A stretch of DNA of 56,351 nt from an uncultured Lachnospiraceae bacterium (GTDB lineage Bacteria; Bacillota; Clostridia; Lachnospirales; Lachnospiraceae): positions 1 to 56,351 of the forward strand of contig CAMNFR010000010.1 in NCBI GenBank assembly GCA_946537305.1. The letters run 5' to 3'. Below, piece by piece: positions 43,413 through 51,186 of this stretch (the first letter of the stretch is position 1; every line of letters begins with the position of its first letter). Below the pieces are notes generated by a model, which was given only the letters and a program-made list of their open reading frames with translations, had not been told where the DNA came from and ran no database searches. A program made the translations under genes and the position numbers.

Positions 43413-43690
43413 TATGCAAATATGAGGTGTTTGACTGACTTTACAACCCGGAACCAAGTCAATTGATTCGCGTCAGAAAAGCTTCCCAGGGGATTTGTGC
43501 AAAAATAGCTTCCTGCAGATTATTTACAACCCAATCCTACTAAGAACTACAGTATAGATGACACAATTCCGGGTTGTAAAAGCTTGAATGATATATGAAT
43601 TTGCACAAATGGCATCAGCCAATTAACATATTTTAAAATTCTGTTGGTCGTATGGGTTGTAAATTCCATGGCAATTCTTGGTTTTGCACA
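43413..43690. repeat. Symmetric half-site element, copy 3 (TTTACAACCC subtype)
   Basis: Four half-sites in mirror order. Rightward: TATGCAA 43413 with TTTACAACCC 43440, and TGTGCAA 43496 with TTTACAACCC 43523. Leftward: GGGTTGTAAA 43571-43580 with TTGCACA ending 43607, and GGGTTGTAAA 43654-43663 with TTGCACA ending 43690. Motif spacing is 27 nt in all four. The core spans 112 bp; both satellites sit exactly 83 bp out. Total 278 bp, matching copy 1. It fills most of the gene-free stretch 43177-43754 between the zinc sensor gene and the ATPase gene. The left part of that stretch holds the tandem repeat and a TACTCT/AGAGTA palindrome. Confidence 0.8.
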
Positions 43691-43754
43691 AAAACCAGAA
43701 ACGAGGCTGCCGTACGGATCATAGCTTCGTACAACAGCCTCTAGGTTTGCTTTC

Positions 43755-45686
43755 CTACACATTCTTCAGAAATAACGCGCGAACGGCGTTCAGCACGCAC
43801 AGTACCATGACGCCTACATCGGCAAAAATGGCCAGCCACATTCCGGCAGCGCCGATGGCGCCGAGCACCAGGCAGATTCCTTTTACGCCGAGCGCAAAGA
43901 TGATATTCTGCCATACGATGCGCAGGCATTTACGGGAAATGCGGATCGCTTTTCCAATCTTGCGGGGGTCATCATCCATCAGGACCACATCGGCCGCCTC
44001 GATGGCTGCATCTGATCCCAGGGCGCCCATCGCGATGCCTACATCCGCGCGGGAAAGTACCGGTGCATCGTTGATGCCGTCGCCCACGAAGGCTACCTTC
44101 GGACGTTTAGGATCTTCTTCCGCGCCTCCTGCAGCCTGCCGGATCAGCTCTTCCACCGCTTCCACTTTCTGCGCCGGAAGCAGTTCCGCGCGCACGGTAT
44201 CGATCCCGACTGTCTTTGCCACGGATTCCGCCACTGCGGAAGCATCGCCGGTCAGCATGACCGCCTGTCGCACGCCGGCGCGCTTCAGCCCGTCCATAGC
44301 TGCTTTCGCTTCCGGCTTGATCTCATCCGCAATAACTACACAGCCGGCGTACTTACCTTCTGCTGCCACGAACACCTTGGTGCCTGTAGTTTCCGGTACC
44401 TCAGGAATCACAATTCCAAGGCGATCCATCAGTTTTTCGTTACCGGCAGCCACGTTTCTTCCTTTATATACTGCCGTCACGCCGTGACCGCTGATTTCCT
44501 GTACATCGGTTACCGCGGCAAGCTCTGTCTCCTGCCCGAACGCCTGCCGCAGGCTGCGGCTGATGGGATGCGAGGAATGGGATTCCGCGTAAGCCGCCAT
44601 TTCCAGCAGATCTTCTTTTGTGAATCCTTCCGCCGGATGCACCTCTGTGACCGCAAAGTTTCCTTTGGTAACGGTGCCCGTCTTATCGAAGGCAACCGTG
44701 CGCACCTGCGAAAGTGTCTCCAGGTAGTTGGAGCCCTTGATCAGGATTCCCTGGTTGCTTGCCCCTCCAAGGCCCGCGAAAAATGTCAGCGGGATGCTGA
44801 TGACCACGGCACAAGGGCAGCTGATGACCAGGAAGGTGCAGGCGCGGTAGATCCAGGTAAAGAGCTGTACCTCCCGGCCTGTAATCGCCAGGAAGACCGG
44901 CGGCAGCACCGCCAGGGCCAGGGCCGCATAGCACACCAGCGGGGTGTACCAGCGGGCGAACTGGGAAATAAAGTTTTCGGACCGGGATTTGCGCGCCGCT
45001 GCATTCTCTACCAGATCCAGGATTTTTGAGGCGGTGGACTCGTCAAATTCCGCCGTCGTGCGGATGCGCAGCACACCGTTTTCATTGATACATCCGGAGA
45101 GCACTGTATCCCCGGGACGTGCAGCTCTGGGGACGCTCTCCCCTGTGAGCGCCGCGGTGTTCAGCATGGACTCACCGCTCAACACCACACCATCCAGCGG
45201 GATCTTCTCCCCGGGATTGACCACGATCACGGAATCCACTTCCACCTCATCCGGATCCACGCGGCTGACTTCTCCGTCTTCCTCCAGATTGGCATAATCC
45301 GGACGGATGTCCATCAGTTCGCTGATATTCCGGCGGGAGCGCCCGACCGCGATGCTTTGGAACAGTTCTCCTACCTGGTACAGCAGCATGACCGCCACGG
45401 CCTCCAGGTAATCGCCGCTTCCGGTATGTATACCGTCGTAAATGCCCACCGCGATGGCGCCGAGGGTGGCGACTGTCATCAGAAAACATTCATCGAAGAC
45501 CTGATGATTCTTTATGCCTTTAACGGCTTTCCGGAGGACATCCCAGCCCACGATCAGGTAGGGGATCATGTAGAGCGCCAGCTGCAGCCACCAGAACGGA
45601 ATCGATTTTTCCGCAATTTTTACAATGATAAGACAAACCAGCGCGGCTAAGATCCGCGCCAGCATGTTCTTTTGTTTCTTATTCAT
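43755..45686 (-). CDS. P1B-type heavy-metal ATPase, probable Zn2+/Cd2+ exporter
   Basis: 643 residues without an N-terminal metal-binding domain. Eight predicted helices; the transport motif CPC (SCPCAVVISIP) in TM6. Phosphorylation Asp334 in DKTGTVTKG, SHPISRS in the nucleotide domain, and GDGINDAPVLSRADVGIAMG. CPC with a zinc-type ArsR sensor nearby points to Zn/Cd/Pb export. The metal-binding domain seems to be supplied by the separate HMA protein encoded 20 nt upstream. Confidence 0.93.
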   Translation of the reverse strand: MNKKQKNMLARILAALVCLIIVKIAEKSIPFWWLQLALYMIPYLIVGWDVLRKAVKGIKNHQVFDECFLMTVATLGAIAVGIYDGIHTGSGDYLEAVAVMLLYQVGELFQSIAVGRSRRNISELMDIRPDYANLEEDGEVSRVDPDEVEVDSVIVVNPGEKIPLDGVVLSGESMLNTAALTGESVPRAARPGDTVLSGCINENGVLRIRTTAEFDESTASKILDLVENAAARKSRSENFISQFARWYTPLVCYAALALAVLPPVFLAITGREVQLFTWIYRACTFLVISCPCAVVISIPLTFFAGLGGASNQGILIKGSNYLETLSQVRTVAFDKTGTVTKGNFAVTEVHPAEGFTKEDLLEMAAYAESHSSHPISRSLRQAFGQETELAAVTDVQEISGHGVTAVYKGRNVAAGNEKLMDRLGIVIPEVPETTGTKVFVAAEGKYAGCVVIADEIKPEAKAAMDGLKRAGVRQAVMLTGDASAVAESVAKTVGIDTVRAELLPAQKVEAVEELIRQAAGGAEEDPKRPKVAFVGDGINDAPVLSRADVGIAMGALGSDAAIEAADVVLMDDDPRKIGKAIRISRKCLRIVWQNIIFALGVKGICLVLGAIGAAGMWLAIFADVGVMVLCVLNAVRALFLKNV

Positions 45687-45706
45687 AGAGTAGGCCTGAT
45701 TTCCTT

Positions 45707-45925
45707 TTACAGATATACTTCGCAGTCGTCTTCGACCTTTCTGCAGGCTTCACGGACTTTGGGCATGACCTCTGCGGGATCTGCGCCTTCTTCGAATTCT
45801 ACTTTCATCTTGAGGGTCATGAAGGAGACGACCGCATCCTTCACACCGGGGGTATTCTTTGCCGCCACCTGCATCTTTTCCGCACAGTTTGCACAGTCTA
45901 CTTCGATCTTATAAGTCTTCTTCAT
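45707..45925 (-). CDS. Stand-alone HMA-domain metal chaperone
   Basis: 72 residues, a single heavy-metal-associated ferredoxin-like domain with the site VDCANCAEKM (CxxC) near residue 13. It can pass metal to the ATPase encoded directly downstream, which lacks this domain. AGGAGG lies upstream of 45925. Being first in the operon, it directly follows the metal-regulated promoter. Confidence 0.93.
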   Translation of the reverse strand: MKKTYKIEVDCANCAEKMQVAAKNTPGVKDAVVSFMTLKMKVEFEEGADPAEVMPKVREACRKVEDDCEVYL

Positions 45926-45942
45926 GATGAACCTCCTGAGGA

Positions 45943-45961
45943 ATTGATAATCATTTTCAAT
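45943..45961. promoter_or_regulatory. Fur-family box
   Basis: TTGATAATCATTTTCAA (complement TTGAAAATGATTATCAA) matches well the Fur box half-sites built on GATAAT. It lies between the ArsR-like operator and the ribosome site of the HMA gene, so it could give iron- or zinc-dependent (Fur/Zur) control. Confidence 0.6.
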
Positions 45962-45970
45962 TTTGAACAT

Positions 45971-45986
45971 TTGAGCAATCGTTCAA
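45971..45986. promoter_or_regulatory. ArsR/SmtB-like operator
   Basis: TTGAGCAATCGTTCAA is a near-palindrome of the ArsR-family type, just downstream of the predicted start. A TTGAACA half-word lies next to it (45963-45969). Confidence 0.6.
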
Positions 45987-45997
45987 TTGATGGTTTT

Positions 45998-46025
45998 ATT
46001 ATAACATGTCCTATTGAAATGTCAA
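45998..46025 (-). promoter_or_regulatory. Promoter of the HMA-ATPase operon
   Basis: On the minus strand a perfect TTGACA (46025-46020), 16-nt spacer and perfect TATAAT (46003-45998). A strong promoter that the operators downstream can hold off. Confidence 0.8.
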
Positions 46026-46130
46026 GAGGTGTTTTAGTATCAAAATATACGTCTGGATGTAACAATAACTATAGGGCTGCAGCCCCCTGTATATTACGTA
46101 ATTCTTAATACTTTTATAACATCTCCTTTC

Positions 46131-46159
46131 TTGAATATATGCTGAACAAATGATATATT
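46131..46159 (+). promoter_or_regulatory. Promoter of the SH3-domain protein gene
   Basis: TTGAAT, 17 nt, TATATT, about 57 nt before the ATG at 46216. A GGGCTGCAGCCC palindrome (46074-46085) lies between this and the divergent metal promoter. Confidence 0.6.
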
Positions 46160-46215
46160 TAATCTAGTAAACGATTAAGTAGATTTACTATAGATTATTT
46201 CAGAAAGGAGCTATT

Positions 46216-47148
46216 ATGAAAAGCCACAAAAATGTATTACTGGCACTCTTTACCTTTGCGCTGGTGCTGCTGGCTTCTCCTGTCTTTGCTGTAACGGGCA
46301 TTAACGGCGGCAAGGCAGTCGGCGCAGAGCTTTCCGCCGTCTCCAAGGACAGCTATACCGCAAGGACGACCGCCAACCTGAACCTGCGCAGCAGCATGAG
46401 CACCAAGAACAAATCCAACGTGATCCTGGTGATCCCGAAGGATTCCGTGGTGACCGTTCGCAGCCACGAAGAGAACAACTGGTATCAGGTCATCTATAAT
46501 GGCAAGACCGGTTATGTAAAGGGTGGTCTGATCACCGAGAATACGGATACCATGAAGACGACCGCAGCTCTGCGTCTGCGCACGGAAATGAACACCAAGA
46601 ACAAAAAGAACATTATCCTGGTCATGCCCAAAGGCAGTATGGTGGATGTGATCGCCCGCTATAAGAACAAATGGGCGCTGGTCAACTATAAGGGAAAGAA
46701 CGGCTACTGCTCCTCCTCTTACTTAATCAAGGCCGAATCCAACAAGATTCCGGTGAAGGTGACCACCACGAACCTGCGGATGCGCAGCTCCATGAACTCT
46801 AAGAGCAAAAAGAATGTGATTCTGGTCATCCCGAAGGGAAATAAAGTAGAAGTCATCAGCGAGCAGGACGGCGGCTGGATGAAGGTCAAATATGGCAAGA
46901 AGACCGGTTACGTAATGTCCAAGTATCTGCGGAACGGCAATGAGAATGCCTCTTCCACCGGCGAGGTCAAGACTATGACCGCGAACGTGAACATCCGCAG
47001 CTCCAAGAGCACTGCCAGCAAGAAGAACATCATCACCACCGCCAAGAAGGGCAAGGTCATCACCATCATTTCCGCGGAAGGCGGCGGCTGGTACAAAGTA
47101 AAATACGGCAACAAGGAAGGATACATGAAGAGCAAACGCTGGAAATAA
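46216..47148 (+). CDS. Secreted protein of four bacterial SH3 domains
   Basis: 310 residues. Signal peptide 1-25 (KSHKNVLLALFTFALVLLAS ... VFA). Four SH3_3 units of ~60 residues start near 50, 112, 178 and 250; each has an 'LRSSMSTKNKKNVILVIPKG' pattern split by variation, and ends W-x-V-x-Y-G-K-x-GYV. Bacterial SH3 domains bind peptidoglycan or its stem peptides, so a cell-wall-attached protein is likely. There is no enzymatic domain. AGAAAGGAG precedes the start. Single gene ended by a strong terminator. Confidence 0.87.
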   Translation: MKSHKNVLLALFTFALVLLASPVFAVTGINGGKAVGAELSAVSKDSYTARTTANLNLRSSMSTKNKSNVILVIPKDSVVTVRSHEENNWYQVIYNGKTGYVKGGLITENTDTMKTTAALRLRTEMNTKNKKNIILVMPKGSMVDVIARYKNKWALVNYKGKNGYCSSSYLIKAESNKIPVKVTTTNLRMRSSMNSKSKKNVILVIPKGNKVEVISEQDGGWMKVKYGKKTGYVMSKYLRNGNENASSTGEVKTMTANVNIRSSKSTASKKNIITTAKKGKVITIISAEGGGWYKVKYGNKEGYMKSKRWK

Positions 47149-47163
47149 GGTTTGATCTTTTTC

Positions 47164-47192
47164 GGACAGGGGTTGAGCCCCTGTCCTTTTTT
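47164..47192 (+). terminator. Rho-independent terminator
   Basis: Perfect GGACAGGGG / CCCCTGTCC stem with a tight loop and a T6 tract. Confidence 0.92.
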
Positions 47193-47197
47193 ATATC

Positions 47198-47226
47198 TTG
47201 ACAAGCCAGGGTAGCTATGCCAGAAT
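47198..47226 (+). promoter_or_regulatory. Promoter of the SAH deaminase-hydrolase operon
   Basis: Perfect TTGACA, 17 nt, CAGAAT (weak -10), directly after the terminator. It predicts a ~90-nt leader. Confidence 0.5.
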
Positions 47227-47244
47227 ACAAGGCAGTCAAACGAT

Positions 47245-47320
47245 AAACGATATCTCGTTTTGCATCAAACAATCGCAAGATGAAAGGGCCTGTTTTGCAT
47301 CAGGAATCCGAACAGGAGGA
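47245..47320 (+). other. Leader with repeated GTTTTGCATCA and a ribosome-site hairpin
   Basis: Palindrome AAACGATATCTCGTTT (47245-47260), two exact copies of GTTTTGCATCA (47257-47267, 47292-47302), and CCTGTT ... AACAGG (47290-47316) that can pair and hide the AGGAGG of the deaminase gene. An alternative CCTG/CAGG pairing competes. It may be a translational switch; it does not match a known SAH riboswitch as far as I can tell. Confidence 0.4.
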
Positions 47321-47325
47321 TCGGT

Positions 47326-48621
47326 ATGAAATATGTTTTTACCGGCGGAACGCTTCTTCTGAGAAAGGGAGGACGTTTTGTTACGGAGAATAAAGATCTG
47401 TATATAAAGGATGGCGTTATTGAAGCTATTCGGGAGAGCGGACCAGAGGGGCCGGCTCCCGGGTATGAAAAGGTGGATGCTTCCGGCAAGCTGCTGATGC
47501 CGGGACTGATCAACACACACACCCACGCCTACATGACGATCCTCCGCAATTACGCGGATGATGTTCCTTTTATGGCTTGGCTGTTCGATAAAGTCTCCCC
47601 GGCGGAAGAACAGATCACGCCGGAGGATGCCTATACCGGCAATCTGCTGGCTTTTGCGGAGATGATCACAAGCGGCACCACCACCTACACAGACATGCAC
47701 ATGTTCTGCGGAAAGTCTCCGGCAGCCGCGCAGGAAGCCGGCATGCGGGCCTTTATCGGCCGCGGATTGGTGGGGGAAGATCTGTATACGGATGGTCTTT
47801 CCCGCTTCCAGGAAGCGCTGAAGGAGCAGGCAGAATATGAAAGCGACCGTATCCGCTTTACCCTGGCGCCGCATGCCATCTACACCTGTTCGCCGAAGTT
47901 TTATGCGCAGGTGTCCGAAGAGGCCGAAAAGCGAGGACTGCTGAAGCAGACACACCTGTCCGAGAGCAAAACAGAACTGAATGACTGTCTGAAGAATTAC
48001 GGAAAGACGCCGGTGGCGGTGCTGCAGGAGACCGGATTCCTGGATGGCGGAGCCCTTCTTGCTCACTGCGTGCAGATGCAGCCGGGCGACATTGAACTGA
48101 TTCGGGCAAGCGGCTCATCCGTGGTCACAAATCCCGCCAGCAACGCCAAGCTTGGGAATGGTTTTGCACCTGTTTCTGATTTTCTGGCTGCAGGCGTCAA
48201 TCTCTGCCTGGGAACGGATGGAACGGCCAGTAACAATACCCTGAACCTGTTCCGGGAAATGGGCCTGCTTTCTCTGATCCACAAGGGGCTCACCGAGGAT
48301 CCCACGGCACTCTCCGCGCAGCAGGTGCTGGAAGCAGTGACCGTGAATGCGGCGAAGGCGCTGGGCATGGAAGGAAAACTGGGTGTTCTGCAGGAAGGAG
48401 CCCTGGCGGATATCATTGCACTGGATCTGTGTCAGCCGAACATGTATCCCGGGAACAATGTGGTCTCCTCTCTGGTTTATTCCGCCAACGGTTCGGAAGT
48501 ATGTGATGTCATAATCGACGGCCGTTTTGTGATGAAAGACCGCCAGCTGACCACCATTGATCTGGAAAAGGTGTATCATGAAAGCCACAGCTGGTCACGA
48601 TTTCTACGTTATAGACACTGA
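47326..48621 (+). CDS. mtaD: 5'-methylthioadenosine/S-adenosylhomocysteine deaminase (amidohydrolase)
   Basis: 431 residues. Metal ligands H65 and H67 in NTHTHAYM, then the TTYTDMH and LAPHAIYTCSP segments, and the C-terminal LGTDGTASNNTLN with the metal-binding Asp. This is the MtaD/SsnA-like branch that deaminates adenosine-type thioethers to S-inosyl forms. It is followed 24 nt downstream by ahcY in the same direction. The start has AGGAGG upstream. Substrate preference (SAH, MTA or adenosine) is inferred from the partner gene. Confidence 0.9.
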   Translation: MKYVFTGGTLLLRKGGRFVTENKDLYIKDGVIEAIRESGPEGPAPGYEKVDASGKLLMPGLINTHTHAYMTILRNYADDVPFMAWLFDKVSPAEEQITPEDAYTGNLLAFAEMITSGTTTYTDMHMFCGKSPAAAQEAGMRAFIGRGLVGEDLYTDGLSRFQEALKEQAEYESDRIRFTLAPHAIYTCSPKFYAQVSEEAEKRGLLKQTHLSESKTELNDCLKNYGKTPVAVLQETGFLDGGALLAHCVQMQPGDIELIRASGSSVVTNPASNAKLGNGFAPVSDFLAAGVNLCLGTDGTASNNTLNLFREMGLLSLIHKGLTEDPTALSAQQVLEAVTVNAAKALGMEGKLGVLQEGALADIIALDLCQPNMYPGNNVVSSLVYSANGSEVCDVIIDGRFVMKDRQLTTIDLEKVYHESHSWSRFLRYRH

Positions 48622-48645
48622 TTTAAGAAAGATAAGGAAAGAATC

Positions 48646-49884
48646 ATGAGTATTATCAGAGATGCCGCCCTGGCGCCGTCCGGGCACAAGAAAATTGACT
48701 GGGTCCGCTCCTTTATGCCCGCGCTGGGGCAGATCGAGAAGCAGTTCGAGAAAGAAAAGCCTTTTGCGGGTATGAAGATTGCCGTCTCCGTACATCTGGA
48801 GGCCAAGACCGCCAACCTTGGGCTTGTGCTGAAGGCCGGCGGGGCTGATGTGTATCTGACCGGCTGCAATCCTCTTTCCACGCAGGATGATGTGGCTGCC
48901 GCCGTGGCAGACCGCGGCGTGGAGACCTTCGGCATCCACGGGGTCACCATGGAGGAATATGAGGATCTGCTGGCCAAGACGCTGGCCTGCCATCCGGACC
49001 TGATCGTAGACGATGGCGGAGACCTGATCCATCTGCTGGGCGGCCGCTGCAGTGAATACGCAGACCGGCTAATCGGCGGCTGCGAGGAGACCACCACCGG
49101 CATTCACCGGCTGCACGCCAGAGAGCGCGACAACGCGCTGCCCTGCGCCATGATGGCCGTCAACGATGCGAAGGCCAAGCACTATTACGATAACAAATAC
49201 GGCACGGGCCAGTCCGTCTGGACCTCTATCATGGATACCACCAATCTGATCGTGGCGGGCAAGGCCGTGGTCATCGCCGGCTACGGCTGGTGCGGCAAAG
49301 GCGCTGCCATGCGGGCCAAGGGAATGGGCGCCGATGTGATCGTTACGGAGATCGATCCCTTTAAGGCACTGGACGCCACCATGGACGGCTTCCGCATTAT
49401 GCCCATGGATGAGGCCGCTAAATACGGCGATATCTTTGTGACCGTGACCGGCTGCAAGGATGTTATTACCGAGCGGCATTTTGCGGTGATGAAGGATCAC
49501 GCGATTCTCTGCAACGCGGGACATTTTGACTGCGAGATCGATGTCGCCAGACTGAAAGAGATTGCTGTCACGGCGGAAGAAAACCGGAAGAACATTATGG
49601 GTTATACCCTTCCGGACGGCCGCACGTTGCATGTGCTGGGCGAGGGCCGGCTGGTGAACCTGGCCTGCGGCATGGGCCATCCCGCGGAAATCATGGACAT
49701 GTCCTTCGCCGTGCAGGCGCTGAGCCTGAAATGGCTGGCAGAGCACCGGGGCAGCCTGGAAAAGAAGGTCTATGAGGTCCCCGCTTCCATTGATGATGAA
49801 ATCGGCCGTTACAAGCTGGCCGCCATGGGCCTTTCCATTGACAAACTGACGCCCGAGCAGGAAGCCTACCTGCGCGGGTGGTAA
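48646..49884 (+). CDS. ahcY: S-adenosylhomocysteine (or S-inosylhomocysteine) hydrolase, short form
   Basis: 412 residues, shorter than the ~430-495 of most AhcY. NAD-binding GYGWCGKG near residue 212; CEETTTGIHRLHARE and the NDAKAKHYYDNKYGTGQS catalytic region (usual NDSVTKSKFDN). It ends LTPEQEAYLRGW without the common KPDHYRY tail, as do archaeal SIH hydrolases. With the deaminase next to it, it likely cleaves S-inosylhomocysteine to inosine and homocysteine after SAM-dependent methylation. AAAGGAAAG precedes the start. Confidence 0.9.
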   Translation: MSIIRDAALAPSGHKKIDWVRSFMPALGQIEKQFEKEKPFAGMKIAVSVHLEAKTANLGLVLKAGGADVYLTGCNPLSTQDDVAAAVADRGVETFGIHGVTMEEYEDLLAKTLACHPDLIVDDGGDLIHLLGGRCSEYADRLIGGCEETTTGIHRLHARERDNALPCAMMAVNDAKAKHYYDNKYGTGQSVWTSIMDTTNLIVAGKAVVIAGYGWCGKGAAMRAKGMGADVIVTEIDPFKALDATMDGFRIMPMDEAAKYGDIFVTVTGCKDVITERHFAVMKDHAILCNAGHFDCEIDVARLKEIAVTAEENRKNIMGYTLPDGRTLHVLGEGRLVNLACGMGHPAEIMDMSFAVQALSLKWLAEHRGSLEKKVYEVPASIDDEIGRYKLAAMGLSIDKLTPEQEAYLRGW

Positions 49885-49932
49885 TGACGGGCCACACCAC
49901 CGTCCCCAGGTCCACCCTGCGAAGAAAAAAAT

Positions 49933-49970
49933 TACCGCCTGTCATAGCTTGGCAGGCGGTATTTTTTTTT
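49933..49970 (+). terminator. Rho-independent terminator after ahcY
   Basis: Perfect TACCGCCTG / CAGGCGGTA stem, 11-nt loop, T9 tract. Confidence 0.95.
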
Positions 49971-50109
49971 CTTTCTATGGTTAGCTTCTGCGGTTTTCCT
50001 TTTTCACCCAGAAATGCCACTTCGGAGCCTTCGGCATCGGCTGAAAATCACTGTTCTCACGCAGCAATTTCAAAATTAGATTGCGGGCACAGATCTATGT
50101 TGACGTATC

Positions 50110-50138
50110 TTGACAGGTCCTGCTGCCACAAGTATCAT
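50110..50138 (+). promoter_or_regulatory. Promoter of the P1 peptidase gene
   Basis: Perfect TTGACA, 17 nt, TATCAT, about 30 nt before the ATG at 50168. The rest of 49971-50109 shows nothing coding. Confidence 0.7.
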
Positions 50139-50167
50139 TAATAATTGCATAAAGGAGGGCGTTGATA

Positions 50168-51133
50168 ATGAAAGAAATACCTATTACAGATTTTGAGGGC
50201 GTCCGCATCGGCCAGACTGAGAATGAGACGGCCGGTACCGGCTGTACGGTCTTTATCTGCGCAGAGGGTATGCGCGCAGGACTTGATGTAAGAGGCGGAG
50301 GTCCCGCCTCCCGGGAGAGCCAGCTGCTGAATCCGCTGATGTCGGCGCAGGTGCTCCACGCGATTGTGCTGTCTGGGGGAAGCGCCTACGGACTGGGCGT
50401 GGCAGACGGCGTCATGAAATATCTGGAAGAACACGGCATCGGTTTCGACACCGGATTTGCTCTGGTTCCCCTGGTAGCCCAGGCAGATCTCTATGATCTT
50501 TCCGTGGGCGATGCTGCCGTGCGGCCGGATGCAAAGATGGGATACGAGGCTGCCCGGATTGCCTTCGAGGCACCAAATTACCGGGACGGGAACTATGGTG
50601 TCGGCTGCGGTGCCACCGTCGGCAAGATCCTTGGCATGGAAACATGCATGAAAACCGGCATCGGAAGCTATGCCATTCAGATCGGTGATCTGAAGGTAGG
50701 CGCCGTAGTTGCGGTAAACGCCCTGGGAGATGTATTCGACTGGCGGACCGGAACGCAGATCGCAGGGTTGCTGACGGAGGACAGGAAATCCCTGCGCAGC
50801 ACGGTAGATGTCATGTGCGCTTCCACAGAGGTGGTGGAAAACCGTTTTACCGGAAACACTACCCTGGCAGTCGTCCTGACCAACGCTGCCTTTACGAAAT
50901 CTCAGCTCTGTAAAATTGCAGGGATGGCCCACGACGGATACGCCAGATCCATCCGACCGGTCCACACCTCCGCCGACGGCGACAGCATTTACGCCGTATC
51001 GGCCAGCGATGTTTCGGCGGATATGGATCTGACGGGGACACTGGCTGCTGAAGCAGTCAGTGAGGCGATCTCGCGGGCGGTAAAGAATGCTTCGGGTGCC
51101 TATGGATATCCCGCATTCCGTGATATCAAGTAA
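50168..51133 (+). CDS. P1 (DmpA/S58) family autoprocessing peptidase
   Basis: 321 residues. GGSAYGLGVADGVMKYLEE and YGVGCGATVGKILG are P1 family motifs. The cleavage region ENRFTGNTTLAVVLTNAA carries the Asn-Thr pair where related NylC/DmpA enzymes self-cleave to free the N-terminal nucleophile. Members are aminopeptidases or beta-lactam/amide hydrolases acting on D- or beta-amino acid peptides. AAGGAGGG at 50152-50159 favours ATG 50168 over an upstream TTG. Single gene. Confidence 0.88.
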   Translation: MKEIPITDFEGVRIGQTENETAGTGCTVFICAEGMRAGLDVRGGGPASRESQLLNPLMSAQVLHAIVLSGGSAYGLGVADGVMKYLEEHGIGFDTGFALVPLVAQADLYDLSVGDAAVRPDAKMGYEAARIAFEAPNYRDGNYGVGCGATVGKILGMETCMKTGIGSYAIQIGDLKVGAVVAVNALGDVFDWRTGTQIAGLLTEDRKSLRSTVDVMCASTEVVENRFTGNTTLAVVLTNAAFTKSQLCKIAGMAHDGYARSIRPVHTSADGDSIYAVSASDVSADMDLTGTLAAEAVSEAISRAVKNASGAYGYPAFRDIK

Positions 51134-51139
51134 AAAAAG

Positions 51140-51162
51140 GGACCGGGGAAAATCCCCGGTCC
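51140..51162. terminator. Terminator between the peptidase and hsp20 genes
   Basis: GGACCGGGG / CCCCGGTCC stem with a 5-nt loop. The A7 run on its left is a U-tract for the minus-strand hsp20 transcript; the plus side lacks one. Confidence 0.8.
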
Positions 51163-51186
51163 GACTTCGCTATGGGAATGATTCAC

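Noticed and set aside
43234-43419. Small minus-strand gene between the zinc sensor and the repeat
   Set aside because: Its sequence is the GC-rich tandem repeat; no ribosome site or family resemblance.
47204-47325. Known SAH or purine riboswitch before mtaD
   Set aside because: I could not place the conserved core of either class; only generic hairpins and repeats are present.
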